Source: Clostridium sp.
Lineage (GTDB): Bacteria; Bacillota; Clostridia; Clostridiales; Clostridiaceae
Assembly: GCA_029257045.1 (NCBI GenBank)
Contig: JARIDB010000176.1
Coordinates: forward strand, 1-54,787
Direction of reading: 5' to 3'
DNA length: 54,787 bases
Shown in pieces: positions 37,580-44,997 of the stretch (position 1 is its first letter; each line of letters starts with the position of its first letter). Position numbers and translations under genes: made by a program. Below the pieces are notes generated by a model. It was not told where the DNA came from, ran no database searches, and was given only the letters and a program-made list of their open reading frames with translations.

Positions 37580-39046
37580 ATGGAAAACTTAATAAAATTT
37601 GATGTAACTAACGAACGTAATTTAACTATGTTAGTTGACTTTTATGAACTTACTATGGGAAATGGTTACTTTGATAAAAACCTTCAAAATAAAATTGCTT
37701 ATTTTGATATGTACTTTAGAAGAGTTCCTGATAATGGTGGATATTGTATTATGGCTGGAGTTGATCAACTTATACAATATTTAAATAATCTTAAGTTCAC
37801 AGGATCAGATATAGAATATTTGAAAAGTAAAAATATCTTTTCTAAAGACTTTTTAGATTACCTATATAACTTTAAATTTGAATGTGATGTTTGGGCGATA
37901 CCAGAAGGAAACTTTGTTTTTCCAAATCAACCCCTTGTTACTGTAAGAGGACCTGTTATTCAAGCTCAATTTATTGAAACAATGATACTTTTAACAATTA
38001 ACCATCAAACTCTTATAGCTACAAAAGCTAATAGGATTTGCAGAGCTGCATCTGGGCGAACTGTAATGGAATTCGGCTCTAGAAGAGCTCAAGGTTATGA
38101 CGGTGCCATATATGGATCAAGAGCCTCTATTATTGGAGGTTGTGATTCAACAGCCTGTACTATATCAGATAAATATTTTAATATTCCTGCTGTAGGAACT
38201 ATGGCTCATAGTTGGGTTCAACTTTTTGATAATGAATATGAATCTTTCAAAGCCTGGGCTGAAGTATATCCAGATAATTGTTCATTATTAATAGATACTT
38301 ATAATGTTTTAAAATCTGGATTGCCTAATGCAATTAAAGTTTTTAATGAAATTTTAAAACCTTTAGGAAAAAGACCAACTGGAATTAGAATAGATTCTGG
38401 TGATATAACTTATTTAACTAAAAAATGTAGAAAGATTTTAGATTTAGCAGGTTATGAAGATTGTAAAATAATAGTTTCTAACTCTCTTGATGAACATATT
38501 ATAAGAGACGTTTTAAATCAAGGTGCTTGTATTGATTCCTTCGGAGTTGGAGAAAGATTAATAACAGCGAAATCAGAACCAGTTTTTGGTGGCGTTTATA
38601 AGCTAGTTGCTGTTGACGGCGATAATGGAATTATTCCAAAAATAAAAATTAGTGAAAACACTGAAAAAATAACTAACCCTGGATTTAAGAAAATATATAG
38701 AATTTACGATAAGGAAACTCATAATGCTATTGCAGATTTAATAACACTAAATGAGGAAATAATAGATACTACTAAACCTCTTGATATTTTCCATCCTATT
38801 GAAACCTGGAAGAAAAAAAGAGTTACTAATTATTATTTGAAAGAACTCATGGTTAAAGTCTTTGATAAAGGACAGCAAGTTTATGAAAGCCCTTCTGTTC
38901 TTGAAATAAGGGAGTTTTCTAAGGTTGAAAGTCAAAGAATGTGGTCTGAAATTTTAAGATTTGAGAATCCTCATACTTATTATGTAGATTTATCTAAGAA
39001 GCTTTGGGAATTAAAGCAAGATTTACTTCATAAATGCATAAATTAA
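37580..39046 (+). CDS. pncB: Nicotinate phosphoribosyltransferase
   Basis: A 488-residue enzyme that makes nicotinate mononucleotide from nicotinate and PRPP in NAD salvage. Signatures are DFYELTMGNGYF near the N-terminus, EFGSRRAQGYDGAIYGSRASIIGG, GIRIDSGDI in the phosphate-binding part and PVFGGVYKL. The length fits the family. The ATG at 37580 follows AGAGGAG. A TTGACT/TATATT pair about 100 bp upstream (37452-37481) is a weak promoter candidate. Confidence 0.95.
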   Translation: MENLIKFDVTNERNLTMLVDFYELTMGNGYFDKNLQNKIAYFDMYFRRVPDNGGYCIMAGVDQLIQYLNNLKFTGSDIEYLKSKNIFSKDFLDYLYNFKFECDVWAIPEGNFVFPNQPLVTVRGPVIQAQFIETMILLTINHQTLIATKANRICRAASGRTVMEFGSRRAQGYDGAIYGSRASIIGGCDSTACTISDKYFNIPAVGTMAHSWVQLFDNEYESFKAWAEVYPDNCSLLIDTYNVLKSGLPNAIKVFNEILKPLGKRPTGIRIDSGDITYLTKKCRKILDLAGYEDCKIIVSNSLDEHIIRDVLNQGACIDSFGVGERLITAKSEPVFGGVYKLVAVDGDNGIIPKIKISENTEKITNPGFKKIYRIYDKETHNAIADLITLNEEIIDTTKPLDIFHPIETWKKKRVTNYYLKELMVKVFDKGQQVYESPSVLEIREFSKVESQRMWSEILRFENPHTYYVDLSKKLWELKQDLLHKCIN

Positions 39047-39071
39047 AGGAGTGCCAGTTGGCACTCCTTTA
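39044..39071 (+). terminator. Terminator of pncB
   Basis: A perfect 12-bp hairpin (TAAAGGAGTGCC, loop AGTT, GGCACTCCTTTA) starting at the pncB stop. It can also act for the converging Cys-rich gene. Confidence 0.85.
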
Positions 39072-39089
39072 ATAATTGATTATTTTTTC

Positions 39090-39293
39090 TTATTCATCAT
39101 AATTTAAATATCTGTTTTGTGAATAATATATCCCCTGATTCTCTATATTATTAGCAAATACATTTTTCAGATTGCTTGCTGGTAACTCTTTAAAAGGACA
39201 TACCTCTCCTTCTCGATCTTCAGAATACATAGGACAAGTATTATAGCAGTTTATATTTTCTTTTGCACTTGACCAAAATGGACACTTACTCAT
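39090..39293 (-). CDS. Small cysteine-containing protein of unknown function
   Basis: A 67-residue protein with CPFW at the N-terminus, CYNTCPMY and VCPFKE, so four cysteines within the first 35 residues. A zinc or iron-sulfur site is possible. There is no membrane segment. GGAGG precedes the ATG at 39293 at good spacing. I do not recognise a named family. Confidence 0.72.
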   Translation of the reverse strand: MSKCPFWSSAKENINCYNTCPMYSEDREGEVCPFKELPASNLKNVFANNIENQGIYYSQNRYLNYDE

Positions 39294-39401
39294 AAATTTA
39301 CCTCCGATACCCTGTAATATAATAAACCATAATTCGTTTATATTATAGTATATAAATTTATAAAAATAAACCCCATTTTTTCCTTTTTATCTCAAGGTGT
39401 C

Positions 39402-39428
39402 TATTTACCTTATTATTAAAGGTAAATA
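39402..39428 (-). terminator. Possible weak terminator of the EAL-HDOD gene
   Basis: TATTTACCTT pairs with AAGGTAAATA (10 bp, seven-base loop) immediately beyond the stop. No T-run follows on the minus strand, so function is uncertain. Confidence 0.45.
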
Positions 39429-39435
39429 TAACTAA

Positions 39436-40641
39436 TCACTTTATTACTTTCTTGCTCCAGTTTAAAGAATTTGAATATATATTCCACAATAATCCTTTAT
39501 TTATATTAAGTTTTTCTGTTAAAATAACTATCTTTTCTTTTTCTATCTTTTCATAAGCCAAAACTAAATCTAATATATTTCTTAATATATTATCCTTACC
39601 TAATAAAGCTTCTCTAATTTCAGTTGTTACAGGAAGAGTATTTACAAAATAATTAATATCTTTCTCAATCATTATATGTAGATTAGAAAATAGTCCTACC
39701 ATAAACGCTGATTCCGATTCTTTTGGAGCAATTATTTCTGCAATTCCTTCTGAAAATTTAGCCCTAATTACAGTATTTTTAGCATATTCATCACTTTTAC
39801 TAGATGCTATTTCTACTACTGATAAAATAGATAACCATTTTTTTAGTTCCTGTCTACCTATAAGCATTATAGCCTGCTTAATAGAACCTATTTCATTTAA
39901 AAAACTAAAATAAGAAGAATTTATAAACTTTAAAAATTTATATGTTAAAGCTACATCCGTTTTCATTATATTTTCTACTTTATCTATATCAAAGTCTTCT
40001 TTTATAAGTTCAACCAAAATCATAAAAATACTATTATTTTTAACCGTAATATCCTTTTCTAATAAAATTGATGGTTTGCTATAATAAAAACCTTGAAAAA
40101 GTTCAAATCCTAAATATTTAGCTTCTTCTAAGTCCCCAATAGTTTCTATTTTTTCAGCTAACATTTTAATATTTAACTTTTTACATATTTTAGCCATATT
40201 TCTTCTTGCTTTATAATTTGATAAAATAAAATCTACTTTTACAATATCTATAACTTTAGCAAACTTTATTATATCTAGTTCATTTTCTACATCATCTAGA
40301 GCTATTTCATATCCCTTACTTTTTAATTCACTTAAATTATCCAATACTTCTTTTGTTGGATTAACAGTTTCTAATATTTCAACTACAACCTTATCTTTTG
40401 GAAGCAATGTCGCAATATTTTTATTTATTAATTCCTCTGGAAAATTGACAAAAGCTTTCTTTCCATCAGTTAATATGTCTAATCCAAAGTAAGAAATATT
40501 TTCAATTACTTTATAAGTTGCTACTTCATCTTTAATATCGTTATTAAAATTATTTTTTAAAGAATCCCTATATAATAATTCATAGGCTACAACTTCTTCA
40601 TTTATATTATAAATTCCTTGTCTTGCAATAAATATATCCAT
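39436..40641 (-). CDS. EAL-HDOD protein (YuxH-like c-di-GMP signalling)
   Basis: A 401-residue protein. Residues 1-200 are an EAL domain whose signature reads YELLYR (Glu21, with Leu for the Ala). Other active-site positions seem kept: VNFPEEL, VEILE, LDDVEN, VKVD, AEKIET and FQGF. Residues 200-400 are an HDOD domain (KFINSSYFSFLNEIGSIKQAI). Family members include active c-di-GMP phosphodiesterases and degenerate signalling proteins, so activity needs testing. The frame extends to 40662, but GAGGATG is well placed for the ATG at 40641. The window also contains a c-di-GMP riboswitch, making a regulatory link plausible. Confidence 0.88.
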   Translation of the reverse strand: MDIFIARQGIYNINEEVVAYELLYRDSLKNNFNNDIKDEVATYKVIENISYFGLDILTDGKKAFVNFPEELINKNIATLLPKDKVVVEILETVNPTKEVLDNLSELKSKGYEIALDDVENELDIIKFAKVIDIVKVDFILSNYKARRNMAKICKKLNIKMLAEKIETIGDLEEAKYLGFELFQGFYYSKPSILLEKDITVKNNSIFMILVELIKEDFDIDKVENIMKTDVALTYKFLKFINSSYFSFLNEIGSIKQAIMLIGRQELKKWLSILSVVEIASSKSDEYAKNTVIRAKFSEGIAEIIAPKESESAFMVGLFSNLHIMIEKDINYFVNTLPVTTEIREALLGKDNILRNILDLVLAYEKIEKEKIVILTEKLNINKGLLWNIYSNSLNWSKKVIK

Positions 40642-40822
40642 GTTTTCATCCTCAATAATCAATATGAACTAATTATATACTAATTATATTAATTTTTAAA
40701 TATTATTAAGTTGTAAATATATAAAACTTTGAATAGTTTCCATTTATTTATTAAAATTTAAGAATACTTTTTATATTTTAATTTAAACTTTTATGATATT
40801 ATTTTTATAGAAGCATTTATTT

Positions 40823-40861
40823 AATCAATAAATGATAAATAATATTAATTATTTATTGATT
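40823..40861. promoter_or_regulatory. Inverted repeat upstream of the Fur-family gene
   Basis: AATCAATAAATGAT (40823-40836) and ATTATTTATTGATT (40848-40861) form a 14-bp inverted repeat with one mismatch, ending about 21 bp before the -35. It could be the regulator's own operator, although it does not match the Per-box consensus closely. Confidence 0.4.
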
Positions 40862-40882
40862 ATTTTTATTATTAGATAACTA

Positions 40883-40911
40883 TTGACTTATAACCTTTTT
40901 CATTATATAAT
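40883..40911 (+). promoter_or_regulatory. Sigma-A promoter of the Fur-family gene
   Basis: TTGACT (40883-40888) and TATAAT (40906-40911) with 17 bp between. Transcription should start near 40918, which rules out the ATG at 40915 as the translation start. Confidence 0.82.
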
Positions 40912-40941
40912 TATATGAATAGATATAAAGGATGGTGCGTC

Positions 40942-41349
40942 ATGGAAAATATTACTTCTATCTTTAGAGAAAGAAAATTAAAATTAACGCCTCAAAGATT
41001 AGCTGTTTATAAATATTTAATGAGTATTACTGATCACCCTTCTGCAGAAATTATATACAAAGCCCTACAACCTGAATATCCTACTATGAGTTTAGCTACT
41101 GTTTATAAAGCATTGAAGACTTTAGTAGAAGTTAATTTAGTTCAAGAAATTAATGTTGGTGAAGGAAACTTTAGATATGATGCTAAAACTCATGATCATG
41201 CACATATTCAATGTATAAACTGTAGTAAGGTTTCAGATTTAGAAAATATATCATTTTCTACTTTAAATAAAACTGCTGAGGATTGTTCAGATTATAAAGT
41301 ATTATCAAATAAATTATTTTTTTATGGATTATGCAGTGACTGTAAATAA
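40942..41349 (+). CDS. Fur-family metalloregulator (PerR-like)
   Basis: A 135-residue regulator. The N-terminal winged helix has KLKLTPQRLAVYKYL and the recognition part TMSLATVYKALKTLVE. The metal-binding HDHAHIQC follows, and CxxC pairs (CINC, CSDC) would hold structural zinc. The sequence is closer to PerR-type than to Zur or Fur proper, suggesting a peroxide or iron sensor that represses genes with its metal bound. The frame opens at ATG 40915, but the promoter places the RNA start at about 40918. The ATG at 40942, with AAAGGATGG upstream, is the start. Confidence 0.9.
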   Translation: MENITSIFRERKLKLTPQRLAVYKYLMSITDHPSAEIIYKALQPEYPTMSLATVYKALKTLVEVNLVQEINVGEGNFRYDAKTHDHAHIQCINCSKVSDLENISFSTLNKTAEDCSDYKVLSNKLFFYGLCSDCK

Positions 41350-41357
41350 ATTAGTTA

Positions 41358-41386
41358 AGCTAGAAACCTTAAGTTTCTGGCTTTTT
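41358..41386 (+). terminator. Terminator of the Fur-family gene
   Basis: AGCTAGAAAC pairs with GTTTCTGGCT (one G-U pair), followed by TTTTT. It begins 9 nt after the stop. Confidence 0.85.
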
Positions 41387-41451
41387 CTTTTTAATGTAAT
41401 AAATTTGAATTATTAACATAATTACTTCATATAATTAAATGAGGTGATATT

Positions 41452-42381
41452 ATGAAGTTCTTTTTAATACTAAATAAAAAAAATTTAAAGCATTATACTA
41501 TATATTTTCTTATTATATTTATACTATTTTCTTCTTTATTCCTTTATTTAAATAAAAAACAATATATTTCTGTTTTAAATTATGAAAATAATAATACTTA
41601 TTCAGATTTTGATTTAGATGGGGACGGATTTTTAGATAAATTAGAAATTATTAAAGAATCTAATAAATATATTGTAAATATACATAGTCAAGATAATGTA
41701 TATACATTATCTAATTCTGATGGTAGTAAATACTTAGGAGATCTAGATTCTAGTTTTCCTATAAGAGTTAATCTTATTGACTTATCTAGAGATAATATTC
41801 CTGAAATTATAATTAGAACTACTATTAGTTCAAATCCTATTAATTATATATTCACTTTTAATAAAGATAATTTCATTAATATATTTCAATCAGACTATAA
41901 TCTTTTAGGTTTATTAGATTCAAATAATAATAGAACTCCTAACATATATTCTTTATCTTCTAGAAAAGGTGACTCTTCTTCCCTAGCTTATATGATAATT
42001 AATAATGAAGCAAAAGACATTTCAATTATTAAGAAGAACATTCCAGGACTCAACTTAATCCAACAACTTATAGATTATACTGAATATCCTTATGAATTAA
42101 ATAATTGCCCTGATATATTTTCATCTACTATTTCTAAATCAGAAATTTCAACATTATGGGAACTTAATAAGAATGATAATAGATATAACTTTCAATGTGG
42201 ATACTTTTATGATTATAAGTGGAATGGAAATGGAGAGTTCGATGGACTAATATGGGAACTGTCCTTTAACAAAGAGGATAAAAAAGATTCTTCTTCCTTG
42301 GATAAAGAATTTTCCCTATGTTTAACTATGGAATATGATATGTATAAACAACTTAAAATAACATCTGTAATAAAGAAGTAG
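41452..42381 (+). CDS. Membrane-anchored extracellular protein with an EF-hand-like loop
   Basis: A 309-residue protein with one N-terminal membrane helix (IYFLIIFILFSSLFLYL) and an outside domain. DFDLDGDGFLDKLE (about residues 53-66) is a good calcium-binding DxDxDG loop of the type seen at the start of VCBS/FG-GAP-like or dockerin-like repeats. The rest is beta-rich and unrecognised. GAGGTGA precedes the ATG at 41452. It appears to be a separate unit downstream of the Fur-family terminator. Lipid modification is not predicted. Function unknown. Confidence 0.75.
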   Translation: MKFFLILNKKNLKHYTIYFLIIFILFSSLFLYLNKKQYISVLNYENNNTYSDFDLDGDGFLDKLEIIKESNKYIVNIHSQDNVYTLSNSDGSKYLGDLDSSFPIRVNLIDLSRDNIPEIIIRTTISSNPINYIFTFNKDNFINIFQSDYNLLGLLDSNNNRTPNIYSLSSRKGDSSSLAYMIINNEAKDISIIKKNIPGLNLIQQLIDYTEYPYELNNCPDIFSSTISKSEISTLWELNKNDNRYNFQCGYFYDYKWNGNGEFDGLIWELSFNKEDKKDSSSLDKEFSLCLTMEYDMYKQLKITSVIKK

Positions 42382-42501
42382 CGGAAACTAAAGGAAGGAA
42401 ATTATAAAATCAATCTAATCTTTAAGACTTGAGGTACTAAAGACCTTATTTAATCACATCTTAAAAATTCAAAACTTTTATACTTTTCCTATATATTAAA
42501 T

Positions 42502-42596
42502 AAAAAGGCCGCATAAGCGGCCCTAAAGGGGATTGGGGGGGTTTTAGCTTAAATGAAAATTTCTTTTCATTAGCTTTAGGAGAATGCTCTCCGGTA
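42502..42596 (-). terminator. C-rich structured 3' region ending in a strong terminator
   Basis: On the minus strand: a GGAGA-GCAT-TCTCC hairpin, a second hairpin with arms AGCTAATGAAAA and TTTTCATTTAAGCT, then seven Cs, AATCCCC, and finally GGCCGC-TTAT-GCGGCC followed by TTTTT. The last hairpin is a clear terminator for the Asn-rich gene. The upstream structured, C-rich part could belong to the 3' end of that mRNA or be a small RNA with anti-ribosome-binding-site motifs. The 42382-42501 stretch shows no gene. Confidence 0.75.
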
Positions 42597-42644
42597 CATT
42601 ATTATTATTTACTATATATAAAGTTTTTATACCTATATTTAATT

Positions 42645-43259
42645 TTATATTTTACCATTATTATAAGCTTCTATTATTCTTTCAATAAATTCTATCTTAT
42701 CTATATCAACTATTTTTTTCATAGCCTCTAGCATTTCTATATTTTCGTCATCTTTATAATCTCTTTCTTCATTTTCATTAGTTATGTTTAAATTGTTATT
42801 AGAATTTTTATTATCTTTTTTATTTAAATTACTATTTTGATTATTATTAAAGTTATTGTTTTGAGTATTAGAAAAGTTCCCATTTTTAGTATTAGTCATC
42901 CCAGTGTTAATCCCTAAATTACTCATCATATTCTGAAATAATCCTAAATCTAATCCACCTATTCCTCCTTGCATATTATTAATCATATTTCCAAGTCCAT
43001 TATTCATTCCCATTTGATTTCCTGAATTATTATTATTTTGTCCTGAAATATTATTATTATTTTGACCTAAATTAAAATTATTTAAATCTAAGCCGTCTGT
43101 TTTCATATTAGATAGCATACCGCCTATTTGATTCATATCAAAATTTCCACCTAGCATATTCATAAGTTGAGAAGGATTAATTCCAAATGGTGATGAATTG
43201 CTATTAGGAGTTTCTACTTTGGATCTATTCCCTTTACGTCTGCTTTTCTTCTTTGACAT
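42645..43259 (-). CDS. Asn/Gly/Met-rich low-complexity protein
   Basis: A 204-residue protein. The basic N-terminus (MSKKKSRRKGNRSK) is followed by short repeats rich in Asn, Gly, Met and Leu (NMLGGNFDMNQIGGMLSNM), an Asn-rich linker, and a folded-looking C-terminal helix pair (MLEAMKKIVDIDKIEFIERI). No signal peptide or membrane helix. GGGAGG precedes the ATG. Upstream, CATATT and CATATAAT 12 bp apart loosely resemble a sporulation sigma-E/K promoter. With the two Cys-rich neighbours it may belong to spore structure; this is inference. Confidence 0.72.
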   Translation of the reverse strand: MSKKKSRRKGNRSKVETPNSNSSPFGINPSQLMNMLGGNFDMNQIGGMLSNMKTDGLDLNNFNLGQNNNNISGQNNNNSGNQMGMNNGLGNMINNMQGGIGGLDLGLFQNMMSNLGINTGMTNTKNGNFSNTQNNNFNNNQNSNLNKKDNKNSNNNLNITNENEERDYKDDENIEMLEAMKKIVDIDKIEFIERIIEAYNNGKI

Positions 43260-43346
43260 ATATGGTTTCCTCCCATTTAAATTCTATTGCTTATATTATA
43301 TGTAATTAGTAATGAATATGTTTATATTAATTTTAGGCATTTTTTT

Positions 43347-43363
43347 GGAGGGTCAAGCCCTCC
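43347..43363 (-). other. GC-rich hairpin between the Cys-rich and Asn-rich genes
   Basis: GGAGGG and CCCTCC form a 6-bp stem 11 bp beyond the Cys-rich gene. On the minus strand it is followed by As, not Ts, so it is not a standard terminator. It may stabilise the upstream mRNA. Confidence 0.55.
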
Positions 43364-43373
43364 ATCCTCTATA

Positions 43374-43601
43374 CTAGCAGCAAGCTTCTCCTCCGAATAT
43401 ACTTCCAAAAGAGCTTCCAAATAGTAAGAACAACAATATTATTAAATATGAGCAATTATTGTTTAATAATCCTGAACCACATGCTATTAATAAGAATATT
43501 ATAGGCTCAACACAACTATTTATACCATTAAATGCTCCTTGATTACAGCAAGGATCATAGTTCATTTCACAACAACAATCTTTTCTTCTTTTTCTTGACA
43601 T
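43374..43601 (-). CDS. Cys-rich small membrane protein ending in Cys-Cys
   Basis: A 75-residue protein: basic start (MSRKRRKD), cysteine cluster (CCCEMNYDPCC), then two hydrophobic stretches (FLLIACGSG, SYLIILLFLLFGSS) and a final GGEACC. GGAG precedes the ATG at 8 nt. It lies 24 nt after the next Cys-rich gene, with a similar layout, so the two are paralogue-like and co-transcribed. Small Cys/Gly-rich membrane proteins of this kind are common in spore coats and forespore membranes of Firmicutes, but I cannot name the family. Confidence 0.72.
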   Translation of the reverse strand: MSRKRRKDCCCEMNYDPCCNQGAFNGINSCVEPIIFLLIACGSGLLNNNCSYLIILLFLLFGSSFGSIFGGEACC

Positions 43602-43625
43602 TTTTATTTCTCCTTTCTCATTTTA

Positions 43626-43955
43626 TTAGCAACATCCGCCAAATAGATTTCCATTACCTATACCATTATTCCCTGAACATCCATTACAAAGGAATAAGAT
43701 AACTAATAAGAATAGATAACTTCCTGTGTTACTTCCTCCATAACCGCCTTTACTACAGCAACTATCACTCTTACTTTGTGGGCAACAATTATTGTTTCCT
43801 CTGTTACCTGTACTATAGAATAGTATCAACAGTATCCAGATCCAGCTTCCAAATCCACATCCTGCATTACCTTGATCTTGGCAATTGTTTCCAAAGCTAA
43901 AATTATCGGTGCCTTCGCATGAATTTAAACCGTTTAGTATTTCATTCATTTCCAT
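43626..43955 (-). CDS. Cys/Gly/Asn-rich membrane protein ending in Cys-Cys
   Basis: A 109-residue protein with about twelve cysteines: EGTDNFSFGNNCQDQGNAGC, a hydrophobic helix (SWIWILLILFYS), a CCPQSKSDSCC cluster, a second helix (SYLFLLVILFLC) and a GNLFGGCC tail. It starts at ATG 43955 with GGAGG 11 nt upstream (an ATG two codons later is an alternative). It heads the three-gene cluster with 43374-43601 and 42645-43259. Sporulation-related structure is possible. No processing or RiPP-type enzyme is adjacent. Confidence 0.72.
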   Translation of the reverse strand: MEMNEILNGLNSCEGTDNFSFGNNCQDQGNAGCGFGSWIWILLILFYSTGNRGNNNCCPQSKSDSCCSKGGYGGSNTGSYLFLLVILFLCNGCSGNNGIGNGNLFGGCC

Positions 43956-44036
43956 AACCTATTACTCCTCCTTGATTTTTTATTGAGTTTTAATATTTAA
44001 TTGTTTTATAGTATATACTATTCGCCTGAATAATTA

Positions 44037-44066
44037 TTGACACTGTTTTTTATTGTATTATTATAA
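44037..44066 (+). promoter_or_regulatory. Possible plus-strand promoter facing repeat copy 3
   Basis: TTGACA (44037-44042) is followed after 18 bp by TTATAA (44061-44066). A transcript would run through repeat copy 3 and meet the hairpin at 44311-44344. No plus-strand gene lies in 43956-44364. Confidence 0.4.
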
Positions 44067-44161
44067 ACTTTTATAAAAAATAATGGACACATATAAATTT
44101 GCTTATTCTATCGTTACTCTCCAAGTCAACGCAAACTTATATTTATCCACTCGAAGTAATT

Positions 44162-44248
44162 GAACATCTACCTCTCTCCTTTCGGTAGATGGGCTTTCAC
44201 ACTAAGTTCAGTATTCACTACACTTAGCTTCATTAAGTGTTCAATGCC
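44162..44248 (+). repeat. Dispersed two-hairpin repeat, copy 3
   Basis: CATCTACC and GGTAGATG form the first hairpin; GGGCTTTCACACTAAG, a spacer and TTAAGTGTTCAATGCC follow. Only the loop and spacer differ strongly from copies 1 and 2. TTATCC upstream and GGATAA just downstream (44251-44256) form a short flanking inverted repeat. Confidence 0.8.
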
Positions 44249-44306
44249 AAGGATAAAATTATAATAACTTATCCATTGCATAGAGTTATTATAATTTCAT
44301 ATAAAC

Positions 44307-44344
44307 AAAAAAAAGAAATTATGACTAAAATCATAATTTCTTTT
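44307..44344 (-). terminator. Terminator of engB
   Basis: AAAAGAAATTATGA and TCATAATTTCTTTT form a 14-bp stem with loop CTAAAA. On the minus strand a run of eight Ts closes it. Confidence 0.9.
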
Positions 44345-44364
44345 AATGTTTATTTATCTTTTAT

Positions 44365-44997
44365 TTAAATTTCATTTGATTCTTCTAAAACTTCCGCTTC
44401 TTCTAATTCAGTAACATCAAAAAATAATTTATCTGTTAATTCATCTTTTCCCTTTTTATTCAAAGATGAGAAGAAGTAAAGTTTATCTTCCTTAGATAAA
44501 CTTAATGTATCTCTAATTACTTTTTCACTTTTTTTAATATCATTATTAGATATCTTATCACTTTTAGTTGCAACTACTATTTCATCATATCCATAGAATT
44601 TTATCCATTGATGCATTTGAATATCGTCAGCTGTAGGCTTATGTCTTGAATCTACAAGAAGAATAACTCGTTTTAATTCTTTTCTTCCATTAAGATATGT
44701 TTCAATAGTTTTCCCCCAACTCTCTTTTTCTTTTTTAGAAACTTTAGCATACCCATATCCAGGTAAATCCACTAGGTAAAACTCATCATTATTAATTATA
44801 AAGAAATTTATAAGTCTCGTTTTCCCAGGCGTTTGACTAACCTTAGCTAATTTCTTTCTATTTGTAATGGAATTAATTAAAGAGCTTTTCCCAACATTTG
44901 ATCTTCCAACAAATGCAACTTCAACTAATCCCGTTTCAGGATACTGCTCCTTTTTTACAGCAGATATAACAAAATCTGAATTTTTAATTTTGAACAA
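44365..44997 (-). CDS. engB: Ribosome-biogenesis GTPase EngB/YsxC
   Basis: A 210-residue GTPase needed for late assembly of the 50S ribosomal subunit. G1 is GRSNVGKS (Lys37), G2 lies in QTPGKTRL, G3 is DLPGYG, G4 is TKSD and G5 is FSSLN. The frame opens at TTG 45012, but GGAG lies 9 nt before TTG 44997. That start gives [20 protein letters not shown], which matches the family N-terminus. It overlaps the lonA stop by 14 nt, so the two are coupled. Confidence 0.94.
   Translation of the reverse strand: MFKIKNSDFVISAVKKEQYPETGLVEVAFVGRSNVGKSSLINSITNRKKLAKVSQTPGKTRLINFFIINNDEFYLVDLPGYGYAKVSKKEKESWGKTIETYLNGRKELKRVILLVDSRHKPTADDIQMHQWIKFYGYDEIVVATKSDKISNNDIKKSEKVIRDTLSLSKEDKLYFFSSLNKKGKDELTDKLFFDVTELEEAEVLEESNEI

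Noticed and set aside
43347..43363. Terminator of the Cys-rich gene
   Set aside because: The hairpin is followed by As on the minus strand and by no T-run, so it does not fit an intrinsic terminator in that direction.
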